Shown here: piece by piece, positions 33,671 to 45,975 of the stretch | How positions within the stretch are numbered: the first letter of the stretch is position 1 | Layout of the letters: each line of letters starts with the position of its first letter | Assembly: GCA_963675135.1 (NCBI GenBank) | Contig: OY776130.1 | Coordinates: 24,730,001 to 24,794,000 of the forward strand | Reading direction: 5' to 3' | DNA: 64,000 nt | From: Galeopsis tetrahit | Taxonomy: Eukaryota; Streptophyta; Magnoliopsida; Lamiales; Lamiaceae | The notes under the pieces: model-generated | What the model was told of the DNA's origin: nothing | Seen by the model: the letters and a program-made list of their open reading frames with translations, nothing else | Databases searched by the model: none | Position numbers and translations under genes: made by a program

Positions 33671-34701
33671 AATAATTGGACGGTCGGGAGAGGAACCTAG
33701 AGTGGGTGCAGATGACCGAAATTGAGGAAGGCGACAGCTACTGTGTAAAGACAAACATAGTGGAAGGTCTAAAATTGTTTACATATTTTCTCAAACAAAG
33801 AATAAAAAGCGATTAAAAAAAACGGTTAAATAAAAAAAAGAAAAAAATGATTAAAAAAAAGCCGTTAAAAAAAAGAAAAAAAAAGTGATTTAAAAAAAAG
33901 CAGAAAAGAAAAGTGATTAAAAAAATGCAGAAAAAAAATGATTAAAAAAAAAGCGGTAAAAAAAGAAAAAAACGGTTAAAAAAAAAGTAGAAAAAAAAGG
34001 TTAAAAAAAAAGCAAAAAAAAAAATGTAAAAAAAGTGAGTGTAACCATATCATGGTGCATATAAGACTTTCTCATACTTAAAATATTTTTAACTTAAAAA
34101 ATCGATATTTAATTTAAAACATGTGTAATTAATATCCACCCTTATTGTAGGTATAATCAGTACCCGAGCCACCAGGCTTCGACAATCGATTATTTTTGCA
34201 CTGATCGCTCTTTGCTTTCACCTCAAATGATTAATTTTCGTGTGAAATAGTCATGACTTTTGAGATCGATATTTTACCTTTTAAATATTCACCAAAACAT
34301 ATGATGGACGTTTTTTCAGAAAATGCTATGATGCACGGTTTCTCTAAAAAAAAAAAAAACACTATTACATACTCTCTCCGTTTCATTATAATTTTCTCAC
34401 TTTTTTTTTTTGACTTTCTACAATAAGTTTCACTCTCAATTCTTATAATATTCACATATTTACATAAAATGTTTATTTTTTACATTTAATATAATTTATT
34501 TATTTATTTTATTTATAAGAGTTTATAAAATTAATCCACAATACTTGACTAACTACACATTTTTCTTAATTTATGTTAAAAAAAAATGGTGCAAAAAATT
34601 GAGAGAATCTATGTTGAGTAATTCATAAAAGCATATAGTGCAAAAAAACAAAAAATCATAAAAACATATACTAATACGGACATGCTGGTCAAAATAAAAA
34701 A
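33671..34701. repeat. A-rich array and spacer
   Basis: 33810-34040 is built of AAAAAAAAGCGGTTAAAA and AAGTGATTAAAAA-like units. Further right, CTCTCTCCGTTTCATTATAA at 34372 is a decayed Stowaway left end with no clean right end near 34606. No gene is supported. Confidence 0.6.
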
Positions 34702-35046
34702 GGCTAAATTATCAATTTTAGCCCATACTTTTCATTTTTTATGAAATCTAGCACATATTTTTTTTTTAAAACAAATTATATCTATACTTTTCATTTTTCC
34801 TCAAATCTAGCACATACTTTTTTCTTAACCAAATTATACTCATACTATTCATTATTTTATTAAATTTAGCACATACTTTTTTAATCTTATCCAATTTATA
34901 CCCATACTTTTTATAAATATAATTAAATTAATTAATTAATAAATATACCTTACTTTATAAAAAAATCTAAAATTATATATAAATATTTTTTAATCTAGAA
35001 AATATAAAAAATTAAAAATTATTTAAAAAATCTCAATGCATTGTTT

Positions 35047-35099
<53 letters not shown>

Positions 35100-35555
35100 T
35101 CCTCTATTCACCAAAAGTATAAACATACTTTTGGTGGATGGAGAGAGTACAATTTATTTCAATTACTGTATTTTTTATATATATTTTGTAAAAAAATTTT
35201 ATTCAATAGTTTTAGATAATTTCAATTATTAATTATTTTTAAAATTTAAAATTTGTAGATTTTAAATTGGTTTTTTTAAACATATTTAAGATATTTTTTT
35301 CTTTTTAATTATTAAATAATTTTTACACTTTTTTTATATTTTAAATTAATGGATAAAAACATGTGCTAAAATTGGTATAATATAAAAAGTATGGGTTACA
35401 TTTGATTAAAAATGAAAAGTATGAGTATAAAAGAAAAAGTGTGTGCTAAATTTGATAACAAAATAAAAAGTATGGGTATAATTTAGTTAAAAAGAAAAGT
35501 GTGTGTTACATTTAATTAAAAGTGAAAAGTATGGATTAAAATTGATTATTTGGCC
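34702..35555. mobile_element. Long-TIR MITE, probably MULE-type (854 bp)
   Basis: Left end GGCTAAATTATCAATTTTAG and right end matching GGCCAAATAATCAATTTTAA in reverse complement. The inverted similarity extends over ~200 bases of repeated CATACTTTTCATTTT words. The 10-bp direct repeat AAATAAAAAA flanks it at 34692-34701 and 35556-35565 (low complexity, so weaker evidence). The centre is AT-rich with a (TA)n run at 35050-35096. No ORF. Confidence 0.75.
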
Positions 35556-35605
35556 AAATAAAAAAACAACTAGGGTAGAAATGTAATAATGCTTCGAAGC
35601 CCTCG

Positions 35606-35613
35606 TATAAAAG
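35606..35613 (+). promoter_or_regulatory. TATA box of the eS28 gene
   Basis: TATAAAAG about 80 bases before the end of the non-coding first exon. It lies 35-50 bases before the first CT-rich stretch where transcription probably begins. Confidence 0.65.
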
Positions 35614-35634
35614 AAATCTCCTTCTAAGGTTTTT

Positions 35635-37157
35635 CGACCCTGTGACCGATCCTTTCATCTCCGCCGCGCTTCGTGTTGAGTTGTTCAGGTTCTTCCCTTT
35701 GCAATTTAATCACTTGTTTCCGCTATATGTTTGTTCAATCTGTGTGTGTTTTTCTCCTGTTTGTTTGCATTTCATAATATTTAATTATTTTTGGTTTTTG
35801 CCTTACGTCCGTTTGATACTCTCTGATTGCTTTCACCGTGTTGGAAAATGGAAATTAGGTATCAGTAGTACTACGTTTAATTGGTTTCTTTTGATAAATT
35901 TTCTCCTTATAATGTTAATTATGCTGATCCAGCCCCTGTTTGAAAACCTGCGCCATGAATTCGATTCTTATTATACTCATGATGCTGTTTGCTTTGTGGT
36001 TTTTGCCGCTATATTCGTACTTTCATGGCGGATTTTGTTGAGGCCTTTTATCTATCTGTATTTACTAGCACATGTGTTTCCCTACCATACCACACCTACG
36101 CTAGGAAAAACAATTTTTTTGGTATCTTGTGAGCATTAATTCATGATTTAGTCCTAATGAAAGATGTGTTTTGGGGGCTCAAAGTTCTTCAATGGGAACG
36201 AGAATGTATATAGACTAATTGTCTTGTTTAATGAGAATAAAAATGATCTGAGGTTGTGTTTGGATGGAGAGATTTGATTTGAAAGAGCATTTCAATTGAA
36301 ATGATTTAAAAATACATGAATTTCAAATGACATGATTTTCTCTCAATTTTAACTAAAAATTGTGTGAGCAAAAATCTATGTATTTGAAATCCATTCATTT
36401 ACTTTTTAATCCAAACAAGTGGAGTGGATTTGAATGGTGGATTTAAAATACATAGATCAAATCCCACTTGTTTGGATTAAAAAGTAAATGAATGGATTGC
36501 ATATACTTAGGTTTTTGCTCACACAATTTTTAGTTAAGTTTGAGAGAATTTTAAATGCCCACTAAAACATGTCATTTGAAATCCTTGTAATTATAAATAC
36601 ATTCATTTGAAATCCATTTATTTACTTTTTAATCCAAACAAGTGAAGTGAATTTAGACTGTGAATTTAAAATCCATACCTAAATCCCTCCATCCAAATGG
36701 AGCCTGATACTCAAAATAAGTTTAATGATGGACTATGGAGTAACAATTATCTCTCATTGTGATTCACTATTCAATAAGCCCCTTAGTTTTTTTTTTTGTC
36801 ATCTCACAGCACATTTCAGTCGCACAATAATTTGTCATTTCTTGTTTGTTGGTTTATGATTACTTGCACAATATGCTTTTGGTATTATGAATTTGTTCAA
36901 CTGTCCCTTGTTGCAACACAAATGTGTGATATGACCCCCTTAAACATTTAAATGACAGAATGGAATCACAAATCAAGCACGCTATAGTGATCAAGGTTAT
37001 GGGTAGGACTGGCTCTCGTGGTCAGGTCACTCAGGTCAGAGTCAAGTTTATCGATGATCAGAACCGTTTCATTATGAGAAACGTAAAGGGACCCGTTAGG
37101 GAAGGTGATGTTCTTACCCTTCTCGAGTCTGAAAGAGAGGCCCGAAGATTGCGTTGA
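35635..37157 (+). CDS. RPS28: 40S ribosomal protein eS28 (RPS28)
   Basis: The coding part is a single exon, ATG 36960-36962 to TGA 37155-37157, 65 residues, full length for eS28. It reads MESQIKHAIVIKVMGRTGSR and then GQVTQVRVKF, IMRNVKGPVREGD and ESEREARRLR, the near-invariant plant sequence. The protein is an OB-fold component of the small ribosomal subunit head near the mRNA exit. A non-coding first exon ends at 35688 (TTCAG|GTTCTT) and the acceptor is GACAG at 36958, so a 1.27-kb intron lies in the 5' untranslated region, common in plant ribosomal protein genes. A Tourist-like MITE sits in that intron. The transcription start is inferred. The gene looks intact. Confidence 0.96.
36252..36704. 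mobile_element. Tourist-like (PIF/Harbinger) MITE in the eS28 5' intron
   Basis: Left end GGTTGTGTTTGGATGGAGAG, right end the complement of GGCTCCATTTGGATGGAGGG. TGA flanks it at 36249-36251 and 36705-36707. Internal inverted and direct copies of CATTCATTTACTTTTTAATC give it a strong fold-back. The TGA duplication departs from the usual TWA, so the superfamily is tentative. Confidence 0.7.
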
Positions 37158-37701
37158 GTCTCTTGTCATGCCTCCGAGAGTTTTGGAAATGTAATACCAA
37201 AGTACTTTGTTGCAAGCCTTGTGTCTGGGTGGATTAGGAGCCTTTAGGTTCGGTATATTTTGTTCTCGTTTGACATTGATGTTTGTTGTTTTCATCTGGT
37301 AATGGCAATTTAACTTGATTGATTAAATTTTTAATTGGATTCTGCCTTTTAATGTTGCAATCTTGCTCCCTACTTTTCACATAACCTTGTGTGTGTTGGT
37401 TATCGATCATCATGACCTGTTAGGATGAGCATGGGTTATTTGAATTGTGACTAATTTAAAATTAGCGCATTGTCCATGAGGCTGTCGTATGGATACTACA
37501 GCATTTTGCGCGTATTATTTGAGTAGGCGAGAATTCCTTTTGATCATAATATATGTGCCTGCACCTGTTTTATTGTCCAGAGTTTCGTTCGTGTTTTGTT
37601 CCTTGTGCTTACACTAAAGATTTTAGGGGTTATATTTGCAGCCGCAGTTGTGTTGATTTCTACTCATTTCCAGAACCAAACCCAAATTCAATAAAAAAAT
37701 A
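37158..37701. other. 3' flank of eS28
   Basis: 3' untranslated region and spacer; no further feature recognised. Confidence 0.4.
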
Positions 37702-37993
37702 CTCCCTCCGTCCAATTTCATTATTCCCACTTTTCTTTTTTGGTTATTCAATTTTATTATGCCCATACCCTTTTTGGAAACAATACTATTCATACTACTT
37801 TATCTACACCCTCTTACCATTACTTATTTACCCACTTTGTCATTCACTTTATTCATAAACAATCATTTATTTATAAATGGACCCCACTAAATCCCATCAT
37901 ACCCTCCACTTATCTACTTTATGAATAAACTAATCAATATTCATTAAAACCTGTGCCCGGAGAAGTGGGCATGATAAAATTGGACAGAGGAAG
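37702..37993. mobile_element. Stowaway MITE (292 bp)
   Basis: CTCCCTCCGTCCAATTTCAT at the left; AAATTGGACAGAGGAAG at the right with two changed bases; TA at 37700-37701 and 37994-37995. It is the inverted-orientation relative of 16582-16787. Confidence 0.88.
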
Positions 37994-39178
37994 TATATTT
38001 TATTTTTAAAACTATAATGAACTCGGACATCTTCTGCATAAAGCATATTTTCCCTCCTGTACTCGTATTATTTTGTTGGATTCTTGTAAAACAGTTGGAT
38101 ACGTAATTTATGTTTAATTTAAACAACCACATTTTAATACCAATGCTTCAAGACCGGGTCACTAGGAAACCCCTACAACCTGCTTTTTTTTAAATGGAAT
38201 CTTATTATCTAATTGTTTAAGAATTTTATTATCTTTCAATTTTTTTTTATGTAAATTAAACAATAAATCAATTTTTAATTTTGTGATTAATAATTATAAA
38301 ATAATTTAAAATTGAAAGCATATAAAACAGCTCCAAAACAATTGTATATATCTACAAACAATTGTTCTGATTGATTTAGGAATCAAAATAGAATTGTCAT
38401 GTTTTGCTCATTATTATAAAGTGTCAAATTTTTTTTTAATTTCCTTTTGTTTAATAATTTCAGTTTATATTTAAATAGTATATTCATATTAATGAATGTA
38501 TATGGGAGGATGAAAATATCAATATTTTTTAATCAATTTAAATTTCAATTGCAAATACAATAATGTATCATACATTTTCTGGCATTTTGAATTCATAATA
38601 AAAAAATGAATGAAAATCAAATTGAAAATATACATTCTTTAAAAAAAAAAAAAATCTATATTAAATTTTAAAAAATAGTTAAATTTTGAGGTATTAAAGA
38701 TAGATGTTTAGAGTTTACCTTCCAAAGTTAATTTAAGCACGGTCAATTTTTGAAATTTATCGTTTTTTTTTTCTAAAATTTTCAACACTTTCTCTATATT
38801 TTATTCATATTTTCGATTAAAAAAAATTAATGTAAAAAATTTGTCAATTAAAATTGAATATATGAATACTTTCATATGCAAAAAATATATACCTCATCTT
38901 GGTTATATACTATTTCTTCCGTTCAAAGTTAATAAATTTTATTTTATTTTTTGTTCATTCATTGCATAATTTTATAAACGAAATTATTTATTCTCACAAT
39001 ACACATTTTACTTTATACTTTACACGTCTATTTTTACATAAATAATTGATATTTCTTAAAATTTATATTAAATAAATTATACTCCCTCTATCTCCTAATT
39101 AATTCATTGTCGGCAGCTGCTTGCTTTACTTGTAATGAAGGCATTATTCAATTTGGAGGCATATGCATATTGTGTTAT
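37994..39178. other. AT-rich spacer
   Basis: No gene. A lone Stowaway-like end CTCCCTCTATCTCC sits near 39082. Confidence 0.45.
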
Positions 39179-40278
39179 CACTACAAAAAAAACGGAATTT
39201 TTCAACGGAAGTCTACCGACGGATTCCATTCCGTCGGCCGTCCCGATGGATCTTCGATGGAATATTGGAATCGACTGACTTCCGACGGATTCCAACATCC
39301 GTCGGGACCGTCCGACGGATTTCCCGACGGAATTTAGTTTCACAGACAAACGGTGTCGTTTTAGCCTTGCTTCCCGACGGAATTTTTCGTCGGTAGTTCA
39401 AATTGCGCCTACCGACGGAATATTCTGTCGGTAGCTGACCCGCTTTGACCCACTGCCTCGGATACCAATGAAAAGACGCGTGCGAATTAAATATTCGCGC
39501 ACTACCGACGAAAATATCCGTCAGTAGCATTTTTTTTTTATAGGAACTGCCTTCGGCAGTTTCTTGAAGAAGAAAAAAAAAATCACTTTCTTCTCCTCTT
39601 CTGTTCGGGGTGGTTTCGTGCGTGGATTGAATTTTGTTGTGCGTGGATTGAACGACAAAGAGCATAACGATCATCTACCACAGTTTTCTTCAATTTAAAC
39701 GGTACGTTTTATAAATTCTTAATTAATTTTAATTAAGATATTGTATTATTGCATGTTAATTATTATAAATTGTTATTGAATTATTTAAAATTGCATGTTA
39801 ATTATTATAAATTTTCATGTACGTAATTGATAAATATGTACGTATAATTAATTCAAATATATGTTAGTACGTGGATTATATGTTTTTTATTGGTTAATTG
39901 TAATTAATTAATGTATGTTAGTTCAAATATATAGTGTAGTTCTTGTTAGTTCAAATATATAGTGTAGTTCTTGTTAGTTCGTTTTGATAATTAAACTAGG
40001 TTATTATTGTTGATTAAATTAGTAATTATTGTTATAAGTAGGGGTGTTGTACGTTTGATTAATATAATAATTATTGTTATTGTTTAAATTAAGTCATTAT
40101 TAATTAGTTTGGTAAATTATTGATTTCATTAGTAACGTGATTTGTTATTGATTAAATTAGGAAATTATTGACTTAAATTACTAAAATGTTATTAATTAAA
40201 TTAGGAAATTATTGATTTCATTACTATATTAATTATTGATTAATTTATTATACTTTTAAATTTTATTTAGAAAAATAG

Positions 40279-40983
40279 ATGAGTCAAGATGCTAGTGGGG
40301 CCTCAGGATCTCGACGTAGGCAGTCGAGAGGCTCACTTAGGCCTGTTGAGCCTACTTTGATGCCGGCTCCTATGACGTCGTCGTCATCCGTTCCACAGCA
40401 TTCGCCGCCATCCGTTCCACAGCATTCGCCGCCATCCGTTCCACAACATTCGCCGCCGTCATCTCAGTCGTCGGCAGCTCGTCAACATCCCACGCGGGCC
40501 CGAGAAACCAGACAGGTTTAACAATATTTAATAGCATCAATTTTTGTACATTTTTTAATTTATAATGTGTTTGTTTCTTAATATATAATGTCACAACTTA
40601 CTTCCTGGTAATGAGGTGTCGAAGATTTGCACTGATTCGATTATTAAGTGCAAGGTTGCTGCGAATGCCTACTCTTGGCTGAAGGTGCCGCCTACGAAAA
40701 AGGATGAATACTGGGAGAAATTCCAGGTATTTGAGTGCATTCAATTAAATATTAATAAACAATTTATTATATATATTATTTGATAAATATGCTGATCGAA
40801 TATGTGCAGAAACATGTTTATTGGCTTAGGGAGTACTTTTCGGACGACGTTATTCACACGTATTGAACTGCTTCATGTCAATCTAGGTATAATGAGGTAA
40901 TGTACACCTGGAGGACTGCTTGGCGTAGTCGTGGCAAGGTGCAGACGTTGGGTACGGACGAAAATGGAGTCGACGTTGTGTAA
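40279..40983 (+). pseudogene. Ptta/En-Spm (Transposase_24-like) protein remnant
   Basis: An N-terminal exon (MSQDASGASGSRRRQSRG...) carries three 24-bp units encoding SVPQHSPP and runs to a stop at 40521. Further pieces at about 40617-40727 (KICTDSIIKCKVAANAYSWL, then WEKFQ and a donor GTATTTG) and 40808-40981 (YWLREYFSDDV, then a stop and YNEVMYTWRTAW) resemble the conserved domain of plant CACTA proteins that bind element ends. Stops and missing joins show it is broken. Confidence 0.6.
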
Positions 40984-40991
40984 ACGGTTGC

Positions 40992-41555
40992 ATGTTATAT
41001 TGGGGTGATGAAGATAACAATCTGAACATGTGTAGGATGTGTGGTCATCCTCGTTACAAAGAGCCACGTCGGAAGGGGCCCGCTGGTCAATCGAAGTCGT
41101 CGAAGAAGAAAGTGGCACACAAGAAGATGTATTATCTTCCAATCATTCCCCGTTTAATGAGATTGTATCAATCTACTGCCACAGCACAACACATGACGTG
41201 GCATGCAACAGATTCGTCTTCGACCGAGTCTAGGGAGATGCTACATCCGGCGGACTCGGAGGCCTGGAAACACCTTGACAACGTGTATCCCAATTTTTCT
41301 TCTGAACCGAGGAATGTGAGGCTAGGTTTGTGTACTGATGGTTTTGCATCGTTTGGGAGCTTTGGAAAGCAGTATTCGTTGTGGCCGGTGATTCTGACTC
41401 CGTATAACTTCCTCCATGGATGTGCTTGAAACCTCAAACAATGTTTCTAACTATATTGGTGCCAGGTCCGTCGAATCCAAAGGATAAACTTGACGTTTAT
41501 CTCCAGCCTCTTATTAATGTTAATTATTTGAACTGTATAGGGACGGTCAAACGAT
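40992..41555 (+). pseudogene. TNP2 (TNPD-type) CACTA transposase fragment
   Basis: The block reads LYWGDEDNNLNMCRMCGHPR, later IIPRLMRLYQSTATAQHMTW, HPADSEAW, VRLGLCTDGF and WPVILTPYN, the conserved N-terminal half of transposase family tnp2, with the C-x2-C zinc motif. A frameshift after 41425 puts the continuation (PGPSNPKDKLDVYLQPL) in another frame, and the homology stops near 41520. The catalytic remainder is absent. Confidence 0.85.
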
Positions 41556-41560
41556 TTTGA

Positions 41561-42741
41561 TGTACCCATGGTTTGCAATGGGCATTAAGCAGTCCATTAT
41601 GACTCAAAATTTTAGATTATGAATTTTTTTTTAGCTTTATTTAACCATAAGAGACCAATGAGTTCTAGAATTGTGTTTAAATCATACTTTTGTTTTCGCA
41701 TTTACCGATCATTAACTAATTATATATTTTTCTATTTTATTTTCTTGTTGGACGTGCCAATTGAAACCTTTAATTTTAAAAGAAAAAAAATTATTGTAGC
41801 CCGTTAGTGATCCGTTTAATCCGTGGTCCGCTAGGGTTAGATCCCAACAATTGTAAGACCGTTAAGTATGAACCGGTTAAGGCCCTAACCCGTTTAGCCT
41901 GTAGCCCTGTAGGGCTGGCCCGATAGACATCTCTACTTTTCAAGCATTCCTAATGCTCGCTTTTTATTTTATTGACTTCTTAATTTGGCTTTGTTTCCAA
42001 AAAATAAATGATTATTATTCAATCATCTTCTCTTAAATTTTTTTCTTTTATATATATGTCATTCATTTAGTAAATGCAAACATAAATCGTTACGCAACAC
42101 CAAATTTCCTTTCTCTTATAAATGTTTTTTAATTATCTGCAAACTAGCTAGCTCTTCCTTTCTCTTATAAATGTTTTTTAATTATCTGCAAACTAGCTAG
42201 CTCAATCGGATCGAGTAACTAATAAAAGAAAGAAGTGAACACTGTATATATAAGGTAGAGGTGCAAATGCAATTAATTCCAACTATTTTACTAAATAAAA
42301 TTGCATTGGTGCTAGACCGTCTCATAATTTAGTGAGAAAAATCCTCTCATTAAAAGATTTATTTAAGTGATATTGGTTGTTGGGTTGATGAGGAAGCAAC
42401 AGTGGCTGGGGAGGTGTTTTCTGGGTTTGTCATGGCGAGCGGAAGTGGGAGATAGCAGATCAGGGAAGGTCTCGTGAGAGAATGGCTCAATATGATACCA
42501 TATAAGATTAGCGTAATTAGATAAATATGAGGCGAGAGATATTCTGTGAATTGGATGATTATTTCATTGAGAGATACATGGTATATATAGGTTACAGAAG
42601 ATAAATTTAAATCACAACAAACTCCTAAAATTATGTTTTATCTGTTTGACTAGTATTTGAATTAATATCTCTAGAATCTTCCTTTATAATTAAATGATGG
42701 ATACCCTTATCTTTACAATTAAATTGAGCTCATCATAACAA
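41561..42741. other. Spacer with a perfect 49-bp tandem duplication
   Basis: 42106-42154 is repeated exactly at 42155-42203 (the unit begins TTCCTTTCTCTTATAAATG). Otherwise AT-rich DNA without a supported gene. Confidence 0.7.
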
Positions 42742-44685
42742 TTGGACAAATACTTATGTGTACCAGTTACATACATGTAACTGGATCCAATTTGCTATTT
42801 AACCTCATTTTTTTAACAAGTCCACACTCCCTTCTTTTAGGCACTTATGTGTACAAGTTACATAAATGTAACTAAATCCAATTTTTTACATGACCCCTCT
42901 TTTTTATTAACTTCACCCACCACAATTTTTTAAAAAGAAAAATACATGTAAAAAACTATATTACCAGTTTATCAATTAAATTAAAATACAACTCATTAAA
43001 ATTATAATTATACACCGACTATCGAGTTATCAATGAATCACCACGAAATCAAATATTATTCTATTTTTTTAACTTTCAAAAAAAAAATATAAAAAAAAAA
43101 ATAACGAATATAAAAAAAATATTGAAAAAAAAATATGAAACTCAAAAATAAAATTATGTAATTTCAATTTTAAAAAGACCAAAATTTAGGAAAAAAATAC
43201 AAAAAAAAAAAAATCGAAAAAAAAATTAAACTAAAAAAACAATGGATATGACATGCTCACTTTCTAGCTTTTTATTTCTACAATGATATCTGGTTTGTTA
43301 CAAGTTTTTTAAAGTTGTAGATTATTGTTTAACACTAATTAATAACATAATCTAATTGAAAAATAAAATTTATATTTAGAAACTTAAATGAGGGGAGAAT
43401 TGGGGAAGAAACCCGCATAATATTGCATCAGCTTTATTATTTTCTTTGTGGTCATCGCCGTGTTGATGCATTCATATGTTTATTGAGTGTGATCGTATTT
43501 ATTAATTGAATTGTGTGTTCAGTGTGTTCATTTTCACTTTTGTTCTTCTTACTAGTTAGTTAATATCAATCTTTATTAATGGTATGTCTGAAATTATGAA
43601 TGTGTTAAGTTATATATTTTTTTGTTAAGTATAATATTAGTTTAAATACGATATAGTATTAGTACGCTTATGGTATAGTACTATTTAATATATTGTATAG
43701 TACTAGAAATTAATGTGGGTATAAAAATATTATTTATTATATGAACTAATACTATACAATATGTGAATTAATACTATACTATAATTGAACTAGTACCATA
43801 GAGTATGTGAACTAATACTATACAACATGTGAACTAATACTATACTTAATTTGAACTAATACTATACAATATGTGAAATAATACTATAATATATTTGAAC
43901 TAGTACCATAAAGTATGTGAACTCGAAACTCGAAAACATTAGATCTTGTACCAATATAAACTAATATTATACTGTATATGAACTAATACGTACAATACTG
44001 CATATTAATTAATAATATACCATAATACTTATCAACTGTTATCATAACACTTATAAACTACAAATTATATTCATAAAAAACTAAAATAAATTGATTAAAA
44101 AATGAAAGTTCAAATGAAAAAAATAATTAAACAATATAAAACGAAGTAAAATTTGAAAGGATAAGGTGAAAATTTTACACCAATTAATTAAAGTAAAATA
44201 GTATCAATAGAATTGAACACTTACAGTTAAGAGAGATGAGAGTTTTATTTTTTAAAACAAATTATTATTATTCAATTTAATACTTAAAAAAAATTAATAT
44301 TATTTTTAAAATTTTCTTATTTGAGTTTAAAATTTTAGAATAATTATTTGATGCATAAAAAGAAAGTACGTGAAAAAAAATTATCATTTAGAAAGAAAAA
44401 TAAATTTAAAACATAATATTAAAAAGAGAAATATAAATATCAATGGGAATAAAATAAAATAAAATTTTAAAAAATTAATGGAGTATTATTTTTTAATGAA
44501 AAAATTAAAAAAAAATTAATTGAAATAAAATAAAGGCCCATGAAAAATTTTATGTGTTAAATTGATATAGTAAATGGGTAATGTGTTATTTGTAATGGGT
44601 TATTGGATTTGATATAGTAAATGAGTCATGTGTAATGGATTATTGGATCCAGTTACATTACATACATGTAACTGGTAAATATTCA
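42742..44685. mobile_element. Long-TIR element, about 1.9 kb, no ORF
   Basis: The left end near 42742-42800 (ACCAGTTACATACATGTAAC then TGGATCCAAT) reappears inverted at about 44630-44685 (ATTGGATCCAGTTAC, CATACATGTAACTGG). The end motif is repeated once more inside the left side (42840-42880). The interior is extremely AT-rich with A-runs and a minisatellite at 43738-44000. Probably a non-autonomous TIR transposon; the target duplication was not resolved. Confidence 0.6.
43738..44000. repeat. Minisatellite of GAACTAATACTATACAATAT units
   Basis: Units of about 22-26 bases recur with variants at least eight times; a longer-period pattern around GAACTAGTACCATA appears near 43788 and 43899. Confidence 0.8.
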
Positions 44686-45975
44686 TAATATATTATATAG
44701 TTAAAAAAATTTATAAAATAATATCCAAATAAAAAAGTTTGAGAAACAGACAAAATGAGACAACAATTTTTTTTTTTAAGGGTGGTTTACAAGATCATAA
44801 CAAATAAAATACAATTTCAGAACTAAAGATCTTGATCTTCAAACCACGGATCATCATGGTATCGCCGTCCACTCCAATCGTGAGAAGGGGAAAGACGAGC
44901 ATTCTCTTTTGCATTAAAAAAAATGTCCAGATCTCCAACCTTTAACCGAGACAACTCCACACTAAGGTGTTCTAATGGCAAGAATAGAAAACACAATAAA
45001 TAGGCAAAGTTTCACCAAAGTACCAGATACATTCAAAGACTCTTGAGCCTATCTCACAGGAGCCCCACAACCAAGAAAAGAGTCTTACAACCACAATAGA
45101 GTCCATAAAGGGGAAAGTTGCACAAGGCGCAACGGGAGCAGTAATCAGAAACTAAAAGCTAGAAAAACACAATAACACTACCTAGAAAAACAGTAAACGG
45201 GATCAACGAAAAATACCCAAGCGGTCACCGTGGCTCCGTTAGGGATAATATACGTTGATCCCTAACAACAAACGAATAAAAAACTACATAAAAACGGAGA
45301 AACTCAGACGACCGCCGGCGGTAGTGACGACAGCGGCGGCGAGAGATTTTCGAGGAGAACAAAGTAGATCTGTAGATCTACAGACTAAAACTTAAGAAAA
45401 ACTAAACAAAGTAGCCGTCGGCGGTGGTGAAACGATGGCAGCGACGAACAAAGTTTTCCACGTTTTGATTCAAAACTCTGCAAACTAGTGCTGAATCATA
45501 ACATGGAAAAGTTGGCCGAGTTTTGATTCTATGTAGAATTTTTTTCCGAAAAATCTCATAAAACTCGGCGAACCAGTGCTGAGTTTTTGCAAAACGCGAT
45601 TTTATAAAAAAAACTCGGAAACGAAATACACTACACATATATTGAGTACTAGTGAATAGTGAGTGCGAAATCGAACCATGGGAAGAGAAATTTAAGAAAT
45701 GGGGTGTAGGAGGAAAATTAGAGTTTATGAGTAAGAAGGGTAATTTTAAAAAATAAAAAGTGGGTGAACTCATACATGAGGGGTGAAGATTCAGGGGCAT
45801 TTATCCGTGGCCAAATGAAAGAGGTGTGGGCTTTGGGCCTTAAATTCGGCCCAAAATTGTGGCATATTTGCTCCTTCATCTTCACCGGGATTTCCTGCAA
45901 ACCTAATTGAACTAAAATGTCCGACAGGATTCAAATTTTCTTCGTCGGAATTCTTAGAGAGAGAAAGCAAGAGAG
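44686..45975. other. Spacer and PPR gene upstream region
   Basis: 44768-45400 begins with a T run and is richer in GC toward 45300-45400 (GACCGCCGGCGG, GACAGCGGCGGCG). It may be an antisense retroposon with an A tail, but I recognised no domain. 45400-45640 has two loose copies of AACTCTGCAAACTAGTGCTGA / AACTCGGCGAACCAGTGCTGA. 45800-45975 is presumably the PPR promoter and leader. Confidence 0.35.

Larger units (their letters stand above)
39179..41560 (+). mobile_element. CACTA element remnant with transposase pieces
   Basis: Left terminus CACTACAAAAAAAACGG at 39179, then subterminal CCGACGGA and TCCGTCGG words in both orientations to about 39530. Coding remnants follow (40279-41555). No right terminus was found, so the element is 3'-truncated. 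It belongs to a different CACTA family from 3444-13356, since its subterminal motif differs. Confidence 0.8.

Noticed and set aside
35642..36139. A 165-codon frame across the eS28 first intron
   Set aside because: It runs through the donor CAG|GTTCTT into intronic AT-rich sequence; the hydrophobic translation is what AT-rich intron DNA gives.
36966..37295. Minus-strand frame opposite eS28
   Set aside because: Shadow of the highly conserved coding exon.
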